A DNA stretch of 64,000 bases from Fimbriimonadaceae bacterium (GCA_026129685.1 JAHCHO010000009.1:62001-126000), one strand, 5' to 3'. Shown: positions 17,258 through 26,140, counted from the first letter of the stretch. Notes: generated by a model from the letters alone, not told the origin. Made by a program: numbers and translations.

Positions 17258-17324
17258 ATTCTGAGGGTAGCGAAGAATCCCGAAAGGGCGCACTGACCTA
17301 CCGGGATTCCTCGTTCCTCAGAAT
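17258..17324. repeat. REP-like imperfect palindrome
   Basis: Left arm 17258-17282 begins ATTCTGAGG and ends GAATCCCG. The right arm 17301-17324 is its imperfect reverse complement (CGGGATTC ... CCTCAGAAT). The core resembles a widespread intergenic motif of the form CATTCTGAGCG...GAAGAATC found in several phyla. It lies between the convergent ends of the SOD and beta-mannosidase genes and may also act as a bidirectional terminator. No second copy was noticed in this window. Confidence 0.6.
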
Positions 17325-17333
17325 TACGGCGCT

Positions 17334-19757
17334 CTAGATCGGGGACCGGTAGACCGGGATGTCGTGAAGTCCCGCAAGCGATCGCCCGACCAGTGACCTG
17401 GGCGGCTTGGTATATCCCACTTCGTACGTCCCGCCTTCCGGTAGGGAAAGGAAGATCTGCGTGCCGGGTCCCTGGATCGGTCCACCATCCGCCAGACCGT
17501 GATCCCAGTCGTAACCGCCGAGCATCAGATCGAGCACCGGACCCTCGGCGTGGATCGCCAGCCCTTCCTCGCCGCTGAGAGTCGCGTAGATTTCAAAGTC
17601 CCCAAAGCGCGCCTGCTTCGGCTCGCACAGCAGTTGCCACGCGTCGCTACCACCCCATTCGGCGACCAGCACCGTTTCCGAGGTGTTCAGAGCCTTGAGG
17701 GGGACCTCCAAAACGACTCGGCGCTTGGTCGGCTCTAGGGAGGCGGTCTTCCTCCACTCGCCCAGCCGTTCGCCCGAAAGCAACGACACCGCGCGCACGA
17801 CGAGTTCGTCCTTCACCGGATCGCCGCCATCGTTGACGCAGTGGATCCGGGCGATCTCATTCTCCCGCTCGATCGAAACGAGGGTGGCCCCGTACAGCCG
17901 TCGCAGTTCGTAAGCGGCGGCCTTGTAGTTTCCCCGCGCGTCCACGACCGCCCAACTCTGCACGGGCCAGCAGTCGTTGAGCTGCCAGATGAGCGTGCCC
18001 CGGCAGAACTCGGAGCGACGGTAGTGCTCGATGCCGAAGCGGAGGGCGTCTCGCTGGTTCAACTGGGAGTAGTAGACGAGATCTTCGAGGGTTTCGATCT
18101 CCGGGTAGTGAAGGTGGGCCAATCCGTGATACTGATCGAGGGACTTTCCCGTCTTGTCATGCCATCGAACGACCGGGCCGCGCGGATCCAGGTCCTCCTC
18201 CCCGAGGGTTTCGGTCCAGACGTCCGCCGAGGGCGAGGCCGAGAATCCGAATTCGGAGCAGAATCGCGCGGTCGAGTCGGTGTAACGACGCCAGTCGCCA
18301 CCGTGCCACACGTCCCAGAAGTGCTGATCGCCGACCCCGCCCTGGTTGGCGTGGTCGCCGCCGTAAGGACTGGACGGGATGTAGTCGCGCTCGGGGTCCA
18401 GTTCCTTTAGCACCGACGGAATCACCTCGTCGTACAGGTGCTCTCCGTAGTAGCGAGGGGGCTGGTGCTCTTTGCCGCCCCAAGCCGAGTGCCACATGGT
18501 GAGGTTCTCGTTGTTGCCGCACCAGAGGGCCAGCGACGCATGGTTGCGGAGGCGCTTGACGTTCGACGCGGCCTCTTCTCGGGCGAGCGCTTGCCATTCG
18601 CCGGTGTCGGGGTAGTACGCGCATCCGTAGGCGAAGTCCTGCCAGATCAGCACTCCCATCTCGTCCGCAAAGTCGTAGAACGCGTCGCTCTCGTAGAGGC
18701 CCCCGCCCCAGACCCTCAGCATGTTCATGTTCATGTCGATCGCGCGCGCGAACTGATCGTGAATCTGCTGGGAGGTGATCGCCGACGGGAACGAGTGGTC
18801 GGGAATCCAGTTCGCGCCGCGTGCGTACATTGGGAAGCCGTTCAGTTCGAACTGGAAGCTCTCGCCGTGGGCGTCCGCCTCGCGCACGAGGCGCACCTCG
18901 CGGAGCCCGATGCGCTTGGTGACGGTCTGCGACTCGCCGTCCTTGCCCTCAAGGGTGATGTGGAGCCGATAGAGATGCGGTTCACCGAGGTCGTGGGTCC
19001 ACCATAGGTAGGGTTCCTTGATTGTCAGCTTGCCCGTGGGCGGGATCTTCGTTTCCTCGCCGTCGGGCGCCTCGAGAACCATCGAGACCTTCGCATCGCC
19101 CTCGATCTCGGGGACGACGGTGAGGCCGACCGACCCGCTCTCGTGGTGCTTCTGCCGAATCCAAACGTCCGTCAGGCGGGCGGCGTACTCGAGCAGGGCG
19201 ACCGGCTTCCAGATGCCGCAGGAAACGAGCCGGGGACCCCAGTCCCAGCCGAACATGTACTGTGCCTTCCGCACGAAAGACCGCTCCTCGAAGCGGGCCA
19301 CGTCGTTCGGAAGGGACTGCTCCGCGAGATAGTCGGCCATCCGTTCGTTGCCGATGCGCACCGCCGACTGGAATTCCACGCGGATTTCGTTCTCACCCTC
19401 GCGCAGCCGGTCGGTCACGTCGATCTCCAACGGGACGTGCATGTTTTCGGAGGTCGCCACCCGCTCCTCATTGAGGAAGACGTGGGCGATGGTGTCGAGC
19501 CCCTCGAAGCGGAGCACCCGCTTCGGGAGACCTTCCTTGGCGGCCCAAACGAACCGACATCGGTAGCTCCAGTCCTCCCCGTCCACCCATTGGGCGCCCG
19601 CCTCTTGCATGCGCTCGAAGGGATGGCCGATGACGCCGTGGCGCACCAAATCGAGATGCACGTGGCCGGGGACCTGGGCTTCGAGCCATTCCCCTTTGCC
19701 GACTTTGGAGCGCTGGATGAACTCCCAACCGCGAAACAGATACGTCGTTTCCACCAT
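17334..19757 (-). CDS. Beta-mannosidase, GH2 family
   Basis: 807 residues from ATG 19757. No signal peptide is seen, so it is probably cytoplasmic. The N-terminal sugar-binding jelly roll has WEFIQRSKVGKGEW and the mannosidase-typical YMFGWDWGPRLVSCGIWKP near 180. The catalytic barrel shows NMLRVWGGGLYESD, ALWCGNNENL (acid/base Glu of the NE pair, about 410), RFCSEFGFSASPS (nucleophile Glu, about 510) and LIWQLNDCWPVQSWA. It hydrolyses terminal beta-mannosyl residues from mannan or N-glycan oligosaccharides. It faces an MFS transporter across 60 bases, suggesting uptake and breakdown of the same sugar. Confidence 0.92.
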   Translation of the reverse strand: MVETTYLFRGWEFIQRSKVGKGEWLEAQVPGHVHLDLVRHGVIGHPFERMQEAGAQWVDGEDWSYRCRFVWAAKEGLPKRVLRFEGLDTIAHVFLNEERVATSENMHVPLEIDVTDRLREGENEIRVEFQSAVRIGNERMADYLAEQSLPNDVARFEERSFVRKAQYMFGWDWGPRLVSCGIWKPVALLEYAARLTDVWIRQKHHESGSVGLTVVPEIEGDAKVSMVLEAPDGEETKIPPTGKLTIKEPYLWWTHDLGEPHLYRLHITLEGKDGESQTVTKRIGLREVRLVREADAHGESFQFELNGFPMYARGANWIPDHSFPSAITSQQIHDQFARAIDMNMNMLRVWGGGLYESDAFYDFADEMGVLIWQDFAYGCAYYPDTGEWQALAREEAASNVKRLRNHASLALWCGNNENLTMWHSAWGGKEHQPPRYYGEHLYDEVIPSVLKELDPERDYIPSSPYGGDHANQGGVGDQHFWDVWHGGDWRRYTDSTARFCSEFGFSASPSADVWTETLGEEDLDPRGPVVRWHDKTGKSLDQYHGLAHLHYPEIETLEDLVYYSQLNQRDALRFGIEHYRRSEFCRGTLIWQLNDCWPVQSWAVVDARGNYKAAAYELRRLYGATLVSIERENEIARIHCVNDGGDPVKDELVVRAVSLLSGERLGEWRKTASLEPTKRRVVLEVPLKALNTSETVLVAEWGGSDAWQLLCEPKQARFGDFEIYATLSGEEGLAIHAEGPVLDLMLGGYDWDHGLADGGPIQGPGTQIFLSLPEGGTYEVGYTKPPRSLVGRSLAGLHDIPVYRSPI

Positions 19758-19765
19758 TCCCAACG

Positions 19766-19771
19766 AGGATA
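19766..19771 (-). promoter_or_regulatory. -10-like element TATCCT of the beta-mannosidase gene
   Basis: On the minus strand TATCCT is followed by eight bases and ATG 19757; there is no Shine-Dalgarno. Confidence 0.45.
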
Positions 19772-19817
19772 TCCGTTGGCGAAGGGAAACGGGGGGACGT
19801 GTCGAACGACAGCCCTC

Positions 19818-21080
19818 GTGACCGACGCCCGGACGCCCGTTTGGCGCGAATTGACCCCCTACCACCGGCTCGTGCTGTTGGTGGCCTGGCTGGGGTGGGT
19901 GTTCGACATCATGGACACCGCGCTCTTCAACTTCGCGAAAGTGCCGATGATGACGGAGTTGCTCGGCGCCGCACGGTACAAGGAGGTTGGCCCGGCGATC
20001 GAGGGACAGATCCAGACCTGGTTCCTGGTCGGCTGGGCGCTCGGGGGACTCGCGTTCGGCATCCTGGCAGACCGGTGGGGACGGACAAGGACGCTGGTGC
20101 TGACGATCCTGCTCTACTGCCTGCTCACCGGTTTCACCGCTCTGTGCCAGACCTGGGAGCAGGTAGCGGTCTTGCGCTTCCTGACCGCCCTCGGGATCGG
20201 CGGCGAGTGGGCGGCGGGGGCGGCGCTCGTCGCCGAAGTGTTGCCGAACCGGGCGCGCGCACTCGGGGCCACGGTCCTCCAGAGCGCGGCGGCCCTGGGC
20301 CCGATCCTGGCGGCGACCCTGAACCTGGGCCTCGCGACGCAGAGTTGGCGCTGGTTGTTCGTCGTCGGGGTCGCGCCCGCGCTCATCACGGTCCTGATCC
20401 GCCGTCGGGTTCGCGAGCCGGAGTCGTGGGAGAAGGCGGAACGGCGAGGATCGGTTTGGGAGCCGTTGCGCGGCCTGGTGGCGGATCGGCGCTTGCTTCG
20501 GTATCTGGTCGCGGCGACCCTTCTCGGCGTGGTCGGAGTGGCGGGCGCGCAAAATGTGAGCTTCTGGCTGCCGAACCTGGTGAACGCGGTCAGCGGCGGG
20601 TTGCCGGAGGCGGAGGTCAAGGCCCGGACGAGTTTCGCGACCTACAGCCTCCACGTCGGCACGGTCCTCGGCGTGCTCGTCTTCCCGTGGCTGTGCGAGC
20701 GTTGGGGCCGCCGGCCGGCGCTGCTCGCGTTCTTCGTGCTCAGCCCGGTTGCCATTTACGCCGCCACGCTGGGAGGCGGCACCTACGAGCGACTGCTCCT
20801 TGTCGCCCCCCTGATGTCGCTGTTCTCGATCGGCCTGACCGCCGGCTTCGCGCTTTACTTCCCCGAGCTCTTCCCCACGCGCTACCGCGCGACGGGAGCG
20901 GGATTCGCCTACAACGTCGGGCGTATTCTCGCCGCGCCGTACACCTGGATGACGGGCATGCTCATCGGCGGCGCGGCCGGCGTCGCGCAAGGGGTGGCGA
21001 CGGCCGGCCTGGTCTACGTGCTCGGCGCGCTCGCGCTCGTCCTCGCCCCCGAAACCCGTGGCAAGCCGTTGGAGGCGTAG
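19818..21080 (+). CDS. MFS transporter, sugar/metabolite:H+ symporter type
   Basis: 420 residues from GTG 19818 (MTDARTPVWREL). An in-frame extension further upstream runs antisense to the mannosidase gene and is not credible. Twelve hydrophobic segments are visible. The loop 2-3 signature is GILADRWGRTRT; the loop 8-9 counterpart is WLCERWGRRPA. LRFLTALGIGGEWAAGAALVAE is characteristic of the metabolite:H+ symporter/SHS subfamily. APETRGKPL at the end is the usual family C-terminus. The neighbouring beta-mannosidase suggests a mannosyl oligosaccharide or mannose substrate (inference). No clear promoter or Shine-Dalgarno marks the start. Confidence 0.88.
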   Translation: MTDARTPVWRELTPYHRLVLLVAWLGWVFDIMDTALFNFAKVPMMTELLGAARYKEVGPAIEGQIQTWFLVGWALGGLAFGILADRWGRTRTLVLTILLYCLLTGFTALCQTWEQVAVLRFLTALGIGGEWAAGAALVAEVLPNRARALGATVLQSAAALGPILAATLNLGLATQSWRWLFVVGVAPALITVLIRRRVREPESWEKAERRGSVWEPLRGLVADRRLLRYLVAATLLGVVGVAGAQNVSFWLPNLVNAVSGGLPEAEVKARTSFATYSLHVGTVLGVLVFPWLCERWGRRPALLAFFVLSPVAIYAATLGGGTYERLLLVAPLMSLFSIGLTAGFALYFPELFPTRYRATGAGFAYNVGRILAAPYTWMTGMLIGGAAGVAQGVATAGLVYVLGALALVLAPETRGKPLEA

Positions 21081-21091
21081 GCGCCCGGGTG

Positions 21092-21097
21092 TACACT
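21092..21097 (+). promoter_or_regulatory. -10-like element TACACT of the zinc-ribbon/hisF operon
   Basis: TACACT is followed by eight bases and ATG 21106, with no Shine-Dalgarno. It is 11 bases after the MFS stop. Confidence 0.5.
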
Positions 21098-21105
21098 CCG
21101 GCCTC

Positions 21106-21321
21106 ATGGAGCGCCTGAACTCCGAGGGCTTCCCCCGCGACCGGTTGCTATGGGTCCTGACCCAGCCTCGGTTCGTGCGCGAAGCTCGCCGGATCGACGC
21201 TTGCCTCCTCTGCCGGGCGCACCGGGTCAACGACGCCGGGCTGTGCGACGCCTGTCACGCCACCCTCTCCGACGCGGAGATGCGTCTGGTCGAGCGTTGG
21301 ATGAACGGGACGGGGCCGTGA
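21106..21321 (+). CDS. Small zinc-ribbon protein
   Basis: 71 residues from ATG 21106. Two CxxC knuckles, ACLLCRAHRVND and GLCDACHATL, about 16 residues apart, should bind one zinc. The N-terminus (GFPRDRLLWVLTQPRFVREAR) is helical and basic. Family not recognised. The last codons overlap the next gene (GTGA at 21318-21321), so the two are translationally coupled and part of an operon that ends with hisF. Confidence 0.75.
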   Translation: MERLNSEGFPRDRLLWVLTQPRFVREARRIDACLLCRAHRVNDAGLCDACHATLSDAEMRLVERWMNGTGP

Positions 21322-22163
21322 CCGCCGTCCAAATCGCCGCGTTCGTCCTCGGGGTTGGCGCGGGCGCCGGGTATTGCCTCTGGGCGCGCGCGCGCCGAAA
21401 GCGAGCGCGGCATCTGACGGTGTGCGAATACTGGGTTTACCTCCCGGGCACCGCCTTTCCCGATCAAGCGGCGGTGATGGCGCGGATGATGCGGGGGTGG
21501 GGACAGCGAGGCACACTGGCGGGGCCGATCGAGCCGAGCGAGGGACTCGTCATCGGGGACATACGGCTCCACGTGGTTTCGGTGATGCGTTCCAAGAACC
21601 GCCACGCGTTCCGGCCCGACCTCTTCGAACGGCACATCGTGGCCTCCGAAACCGTGCTGGACGCGCTCAACGCGGCGGAGTCGTTTGTCAAAGTGCGGTT
21701 CTTGGCGGAGTCGCCACTGTCGGATCGGCGGCACCTACCGTTCGTCACCCAAATGGCGGAGGCGTATGCGTTCGTCGGGGGTGGGACGGTGGTGTTCGAC
21801 GTGGTAACGGAGCGGCTGTTTTCCGCCGATGAGTTTCGTGAGGATCTCGCGCGCACGCGCGAAGAAGAGGACGAGACGTTCCACACGCGGGTACTCTGGA
21901 TCGAGGAAGCGGAAGCTTCGCGCGCCGAAACGCGCGGGCTCCTGAAGATCGGAGCGCCCGACCTCCGGTCCCCGGACGCAAACCCGGACCAGCGCGTGTT
22001 GTTGACGACGCTACTCGAGCGAGCGGTCGAAACGATCTGGAAAGAGGGAAGCGCCCCCGTCCCCTTGCGCGTCGAAGCCTATGGTGACGAGTTTCTCTTC
22101 GAGATGGGAGAATCGCGGAACAACGTCGTCCCGCTAAGAGTGCTCAGGAAACGTACGACATGA
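21318..22163 (+). CDS. Membrane-anchored protein of unknown function
   Basis: 281 residues from GTG 21318, overlapping the previous stop. A single N-terminal membrane helix ([20 protein letters not shown]) is followed by a basic patch (RRKRARH) and a soluble cytoplasmic-type domain with [31 protein letters not shown] and [18 protein letters not shown]. No catalytic motif recognised. Sharing an operon with a zinc-ribbon protein and hisF gives no obvious function. The gene overlaps hisF by four bases (ATGA). Confidence 0.75.
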   Translation: MTAVQIAAFVLGVGAGAGYCLWARARRKRARHLTVCEYWVYLPGTAFPDQAAVMARMMRGWGQRGTLAGPIEPSEGLVIGDIRLHVVSVMRSKNRHAFRPDLFERHIVASETVLDALNAAESFVKVRFLAESPLSDRRHLPFVTQMAEAYAFVGGGTVVFDVVTERLFSADEFREDLARTREEEDETFHTRVLWIEEAEASRAETRGLLKIGAPDLRSPDANPDQRVLLTTLLERAVETIWKEGSAPVPLRVEAYGDEFLFEMGESRNNVVPLRVLRKRTT

Positions 22164-22948
22164 GATCGGTCCGCCTTATTCCCTGCCTCGACGTGAACGG
22201 GGGCAGGGTGGTCAAAGGAACCCACTTCGTGGGCTTGCGCGACGCGGGCGACCCGGTCGAACTGGCCCGATTCTACGACGCCGAGGGCGCGGACGAGCTT
22301 GTCTTCCTGGACATCACCGCCACCCATGAGGGACGCCCAGCCGTCGTCGAACTCGCGTCTCGGGTGGCCGAACAGGTATTCATCCCGTTCACCGTCGGCG
22401 GCGGACTTCGCACCAAGGAAGACGTTCGGGCGGCCCTCCTCGCCGGGGCCGACAAGGTCAGTCTGAACTCGGCGGCGGTCGCCGACCCGGCCCTGATCTC
22501 GGAAGGCGCCGAGGTGTTCGGGGCCCAGTGCATCGTCGTGGCGATCGATGCCAAACGGCGCGAAGGCGGCTGGGAGGTCTTCACGCACGGTGGACGACGA
22601 CCGACGGGCCTCGACGCGATCGCCTGGGCGGTCCGTGCCGAGAGCCTCGGAGCGGGCGAAATCCTGCTGACCAGCATGGACGGCGACGGCACGCGCCAAG
22701 GTTACGACCTCGAACTCACGCGCACGGTGGCGGAGGCGGTCGGCATCCCCGTCGTCGCGAGCGGAGGAGCGGGCAACGCCGACCATATCGTGGCCGCCCT
22801 GACCCGGGGCAAGGCCGACGCGGCCCTGCTGGCGGGCATCTTGCACGACGGCGTCTACCGCATCGTGGACCTCAAGACCCAGATGCTGGTCGCGGGCCTA
22901 ACGGTGCGGATGCCGGTGGTAACCCCGCCTCGGGCCAGCGTTCTCTAG
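22160..22948 (+). CDS. hisF: Imidazole glycerol phosphate synthase subunit HisF
   Basis: 262 residues, full length. The (beta/alpha)8 cyclase has the catalytic Asp in [14 protein letters not shown] (near 11) and the second in IVVAIDAKR (near 130), plus phosphate-binding phrases [26 protein letters not shown] and [10 protein letters not shown]. With HisH it converts PRFAR and glutamine-derived ammonia to IGP and AICAR in histidine synthesis. No hisH or other his gene is nearby, so the pathway genes are scattered. It is the third gene of the operon starting at 21106. Confidence 0.95.
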   Translation: MRSVRLIPCLDVNGGRVVKGTHFVGLRDAGDPVELARFYDAEGADELVFLDITATHEGRPAVVELASRVAEQVFIPFTVGGGLRTKEDVRAALLAGADKVSLNSAAVADPALISEGAEVFGAQCIVVAIDAKRREGGWEVFTHGGRRPTGLDAIAWAVRAESLGAGEILLTSMDGDGTRQGYDLELTRTVAEAVGIPVVASGGAGNADHIVAALTRGKADAALLAGILHDGVYRIVDLKTQMLVAGLTVRMPVVTPPRASVL

Positions 22949-22979
22949 AACGTCGTTCCGGTTCTTGCGTCGCTGGCCG

Positions 22980-23852
22980 CTAGGCGATCGGTCGCATCCG
23001 ATCGAGGTCGGGAAATCGAACCTCGGTCCCTTTGAGGTTCGGCAAGGTCTTCTGCAACCGGCGCACCGTCGCCCGGTAGGCAGCCCCGGTCCACCCGAAT
23101 TCCGTCGCCAGATCGATCGCCCATCGGCGGGTTCCGGCCGTGAACTGCCGACTCCCCGAGTGAAATGGCTGCACCACGTACCGATCGGCCCGGAGTTCGG
23201 CCAGCCGACGACCGAATTCCTCCGGATTGGTGACCGGAAGCAGCGGGCAAAGGAAGACGGCGGTCTTGACGCGCGCCTCGCGCAACCTCGCGAGGGTCTC
23301 CAGACGACGCTCAATGGAAGGGCAGCCCGGCTCGAAGCGTTGCCGAACCGCGTCGTCGTCGGTCGTCACCGACATCTGCACGCGAGCGCCGCGCAGACGC
23401 TTGAGGATCGCGATGTCTCGCTCGACGAGGGGCGACCGGGTTTGGATCACCACCTTTGGGGGAACGGACAGCCCTGCCAGGTACTCGAGAATCTCGCGCG
23501 TCAGCCCCAACTTGCCCTCCAGCGGCTGGTAGGGGTCGGTGACGGAGCCGATGTAGATCGACTTTCCCGCCAAGTCCTTGCGGCGCGCCAACAGGTCGAG
23601 GGCGTTCGTCTTCGCTTCGACCCAGGTTCCCCAGGTGCGCGCCTTCTCCGGGTCGGCCACGAAGAACGCCGCGTAGCAGTAGGCGCAACCGAACTGGCAG
23701 CCGACGTACGGATTCAGCGTGAAGTCGAAGGAGGCGACGTGACCCGTCCCCTTGGCGAGGATCTGCGTCGCCTTTCGTTCGCTGACGGCGGCGGCCCCCA
23801 TCGTCGGCGGAACCGATCGCGGCGCTTCCTCGAAGAGCGTGAGTTGAACCAT
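22980..23852 (-). CDS. SPL-family radical SAM protein (Rv2578c-like)
   Basis: 290 residues from ATG 23852, preceded by TATACT at leaderless spacing. The radical SAM cluster motif is CQFGCAYC (near residue 51) within TLNPYVGCQFGCAYCYA. IYIGSVTDPYQPLE, VVIQTRSPLVERDI and VQMSVTTDDD follow the spore-photoproduct-lyase-like family pattern. The N-terminal TLFEEAP is a short helix. It probably uses SAM cleavage to act on nucleic acid or a small molecule; family functions outside true SPL are not established. It converges with hisF across 31 bases. Confidence 0.85.
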   Translation of the reverse strand: MVQLTLFEEAPRSVPPTMGAAAVSERKATQILAKGTGHVASFDFTLNPYVGCQFGCAYCYAAFFVADPEKARTWGTWVEAKTNALDLLARRKDLAGKSIYIGSVTDPYQPLEGKLGLTREILEYLAGLSVPPKVVIQTRSPLVERDIAILKRLRGARVQMSVTTDDDAVRQRFEPGCPSIERRLETLARLREARVKTAVFLCPLLPVTNPEEFGRRLAELRADRYVVQPFHSGSRQFTAGTRRWAIDLATEFGWTGAAYRATVRRLQKTLPNLKGTEVRFPDLDRMRPIA

Positions 23853-23898
23853 CTCAACCACAGTATACGTCCGTCTAGGTATAGATGTGTCTACTATA
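23853..23898. promoter_or_regulatory. AT-rich divergent control region with repeats
   Basis: In a GC-rich genome this short stretch is unusually A/T-rich. It holds, on the minus strand, TATACT (23862-23867) nine bases before the radical SAM start. It also holds two imperfect direct repeats, GTCTAGGTATA (23873-23883) and GTCTACTATA (23889-23898), spaced 16 bases apart, and a TAGA/TCTA dyad around the plus-strand ATG at 23885. It looks like an operator for a repressor of the radical SAM gene. Confidence 0.45.
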
Positions 23899-24328
23899 TC
23901 AAGAACCTCTCGGGCGAAACCTCTCGAACGTCGCGGCTTCGGAGCAACCGGCACTCCGCCTGACGCCCGACGAATGGATGGAAGCCCTGGGCTTTGACGG
24001 CTTCGACGAGGAAGCCCGGGCAAGGGTCGAAGCGATACAGTGGCAAGTGGCGGCACGAGCGCTTACCCTCGGACTCGACGTCGTCCTCGACTTCGGGTTC
24101 TGGTCGCGCGCCGAACGAGACGACTGCCGTAGCCGGGCCCGGGCGCTCGGCGCGGCGTGCGAGGTCTGCTTCCTCGACGTGCCCCGCGCGGAGTTGCTCG
24201 CGCGGCTCGCCGGTCGAAACGAAGCGAGGCCCCCGTCCACGTTTGTCGTGGACGAGGGCCAATTGGACGCCTATGCAAAAGTCTTCGAGCCGCCCGCGCC
24301 GGACGAACTCGCGACGGACGGACCCTAG
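23885..24328 (+). pseudogene. 5'-truncated AAA/kinase-like P-loop protein lacking Walker A
   Basis: The 147 codons after ATG 23885 match the middle and end of a family of small P-loop kinases/ATPases: LRLTPDEWM, FDEEARARVEAIQW, DVVLDFGFWSRAERDDCR, CFLDVPRAELLARLAGRN and KVFEPPAPDEL. Intact members begin with a GxxGSGKS(T) loop about 20 residues before the LTPDEW phrase. Here that region is replaced by MCLLYQEPLGRNLSN, and no other frame encodes the loop before the divergent radical SAM gene. Without Walker A it should not bind ATP. It is probably a remnant, though an expressed short protein is possible. It shares its TAG with the convergent yaiO-like gene (CTAG). Confidence 0.65.
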
Positions 24329-25104
24329 AAGTCGCGGAACACGCCGAGTTCGAAGCCGTTCCGCTTGTAGTTCGGGTTTGTGTACCACTCGTAGGTGGCG
24401 TTGAAGCCCCAGTCGTTGTTGAGCCACTTTCGCAGGCCGACCGAGTAGGTGGTGCTCGAGAAGTCCACGGGGACGAGGGTGCCGCCGAGAGGCAGGTACG
24501 ACTCGCGTCCGCCGCCATAGCGGAAGGTGAGCATGTAGTCCTTTGCCTTCACGATCGAAATGGCGCCGTAGCCGGACCAACTCTTGGCGGAGCCGGGGTA
24601 GCTCACGTTGTAGCGGGTGCCCAGTTGGAGCACGACGTTGGCCACGTAGTAGGTCAGGTCGAAGAACCCGGCCCAGTCGTAGTAGGTGTCGCGCGCCTGG
24701 TTGTAGGTGGCGCCGACCGTCGTGACGACGTCCTGCTTCGCGCCCCAGATTTTGCTGACCGACCCGTCCACGCGGACCTTCGGGAAGAAGAATCCACCCG
24801 TCGAGGTACCGACGCCGAACGAGGTGTACACGTCGGGCTGAACGTAGTGCGTCCAAAGAAAGCCCAAGTAGAAGCCGTCGTCCTTGAAGCGCTTGGCCGA
24901 TCGGACCTCGAAGTTCACGATGTCCTTCTTGGGGAAGCCGTAGGATCCCCGAAGATACGCGCCGGACCAGTCGCCTTGGCCGTTGGTGACCTTGGACGCG
25001 CCGCCGCCGACCTCGACATAACCGGTGGCCTTCTGGTCCTGGGCGCTCGCGAGGGAGGCGGCGAGGGCCATGGTCAGGATTCCGTATCGTCCGATTCGCT
25101 TCAT
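24325..25104 (-). CDS. YaiO-family outer-membrane beta-barrel protein
   Basis: 259 residues with a signal peptide (YGILTMALAASLASAQ). The mature protein is a run of short amphipathic strands rich in Tyr, Gly and Trp (ATGYVEVGGGASKVTNG, YVANVVLQLGTRYNVSYPG, TTYSVGLRKWLNNDWGFN) ending VFRDF, the aromatic end of an outer-membrane barrel. The spacing of GFYLGFLWTHYVQPDVYTSFG and MLTFRYGGGRESY fits the YaiO family. In E. coli yaiO lies beside a GT2 gene (yaiP). Here it is the last gene of an operon with a GT2, 11 bases after the beta-helix protein, and could be the exit channel for the polymer. Confidence 0.75.
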   Translation of the reverse strand: MKRIGRYGILTMALAASLASAQDQKATGYVEVGGGASKVTNGQGDWSGAYLRGSYGFPKKDIVNFEVRSAKRFKDDGFYLGFLWTHYVQPDVYTSFGVGTSTGGFFFPKVRVDGSVSKIWGAKQDVVTTVGATYNQARDTYYDWAGFFDLTYYVANVVLQLGTRYNVSYPGSAKSWSGYGAISIVKAKDYMLTFRYGGGRESYLPLGGTLVPVDFSSTTYSVGLRKWLNNDWGFNATYEWYTNPNYKRNGFELGVFRDF

Positions 25105-25114
25105 GGTTGCTCCG

Positions 25115-26140
25115 TTAGCCGACCGTGCCCCCTTCTTCCGACACGATCCATCCGAACACTTCGACGCCGCGCGCGAGAAGCACGCGGGTCTGGGAAAACA
25201 CCGTCTTGAAGGCCTGCGGCCTGCCCACGACCGTGCCCGGTCCCAACTCGACGTCGCGGGAGGAAAACACGTTGCCGAAGATCGTCGCGTTGCCGATGCA
25301 GTTCACGCCGCGTTGGCCGATGACGCTGCCTTCGATGATGACACCCTCGTCGAGGGTGACGACGCCGCGAGATTTCACCGTACCGAGGACGATCGAGTTC
25401 GCGCCGATGCGGACGTCGCCGTAAGCCACGAGGTCCCGACCGACCGTCGAACCCGCCGGGATCGTCATGTCGCGGGAGGACCAGCGAGCGGCGTCCTCGA
25501 TCTCGACCCCGGAATCCTTACCGATGATCTCCTCGCGATCGCGGGGAAAGTCTGGGACGTATCGGCTGACGGGTTCTTCGCTCGTCCGCACCGGGAGTCC
25601 CCATAGTCGCTGGAATTCGCAACGCTCACCAATGGTGAGGGTCGAGGCGGAGCTCGCGGAGACCCCGAGGTTGACGCCGTTCCCTACGGTCGCGTCGCCT
25701 TCCGAGTCGATCCAGCCCCGGATCACGCTGTCGCTTTCGATCAGGAGGCTTCCATCGGCGGCCGCCGATTCGATTTCGCTCTGCTCGGCGATTCGCAGGT
25801 CACCGTAAGAGTAAGCGTCCCCGAGTTTCGACCCGCGTCCGACCTCGATGTGATCGAGGGCCATGATGGTGCCGCTCGTATTGGTGCCCGGGCCGAGGGT
25901 GACCATCGGTTGGAGCCGCGGACGGGCGCCCGGTCCTCCCTGCGCCTCGCGGGTCAGGTTCTCCTGAACGCGCTGCCGGAAAGCGAGGGCGAAGTAGCGC
26001 GGGTCGCGGATGTACTCCATGTCGATCCGCAACGGCAGATCGTCCTTGGGCGAACGCAACTCGATCAGGCCGGGGAAGAACGGCAGGAGGATGAGGATGA
26101 AGAACACCATCATCAGCAGGGTCGGTTGCCACCAGGTCAT
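25115..26140 (-). CDS. Membrane-anchored bactofilin-like / left-handed beta-helix protein
   Basis: 341 residues from ATG 26140, which overlaps the GT2 stop (ATGA). One N-terminal membrane helix (PTLLMMVFFILILLPFFPG) is followed by a long region of short Val/Ile/Gly-rich rungs: MALDHIEVGRGSKLGDAYSYG, LIESDSVIRGWIDSEG, TIPAGSTVGRDLVAYGD, VTLDEGVIIEGSVIGQRG, NCIGNATIFGN. Such rungs form beta helices as in bactofilins and polymer-forming proteins. There is no acyl- or sugar-transferase motif. Its position between a processive GT2 and an outer-membrane barrel suggests a periplasmic scaffold in polysaccharide secretion (inference). Confidence 0.7.
   Translation of the reverse strand: MTWWQPTLLMMVFFILILLPFFPGLIELRSPKDDLPLRIDMEYIRDPRYFALAFRQRVQENLTREAQGGPGARPRLQPMVTLGPGTNTSGTIMALDHIEVGRGSKLGDAYSYGDLRIAEQSEIESAAADGSLLIESDSVIRGWIDSEGDATVGNGVNLGVSASSASTLTIGERCEFQRLWGLPVRTSEEPVSRYVPDFPRDREEIIGKDSGVEIEDAARWSSRDMTIPAGSTVGRDLVAYGDVRIGANSIVLGTVKSRGVVTLDEGVIIEGSVIGQRGVNCIGNATIFGNVFSSRDVELGPGTVVGRPQAFKTVFSQTRVLLARGVEVFGWIVSEEGGTVG

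Noticed and set aside
19758-21230. In-frame extension of the beta-mannosidase by about 490 codons at its N-terminus.
   Set aside because: It is antisense to the MFS transporter; the family N-terminus begins at ATG 19757.
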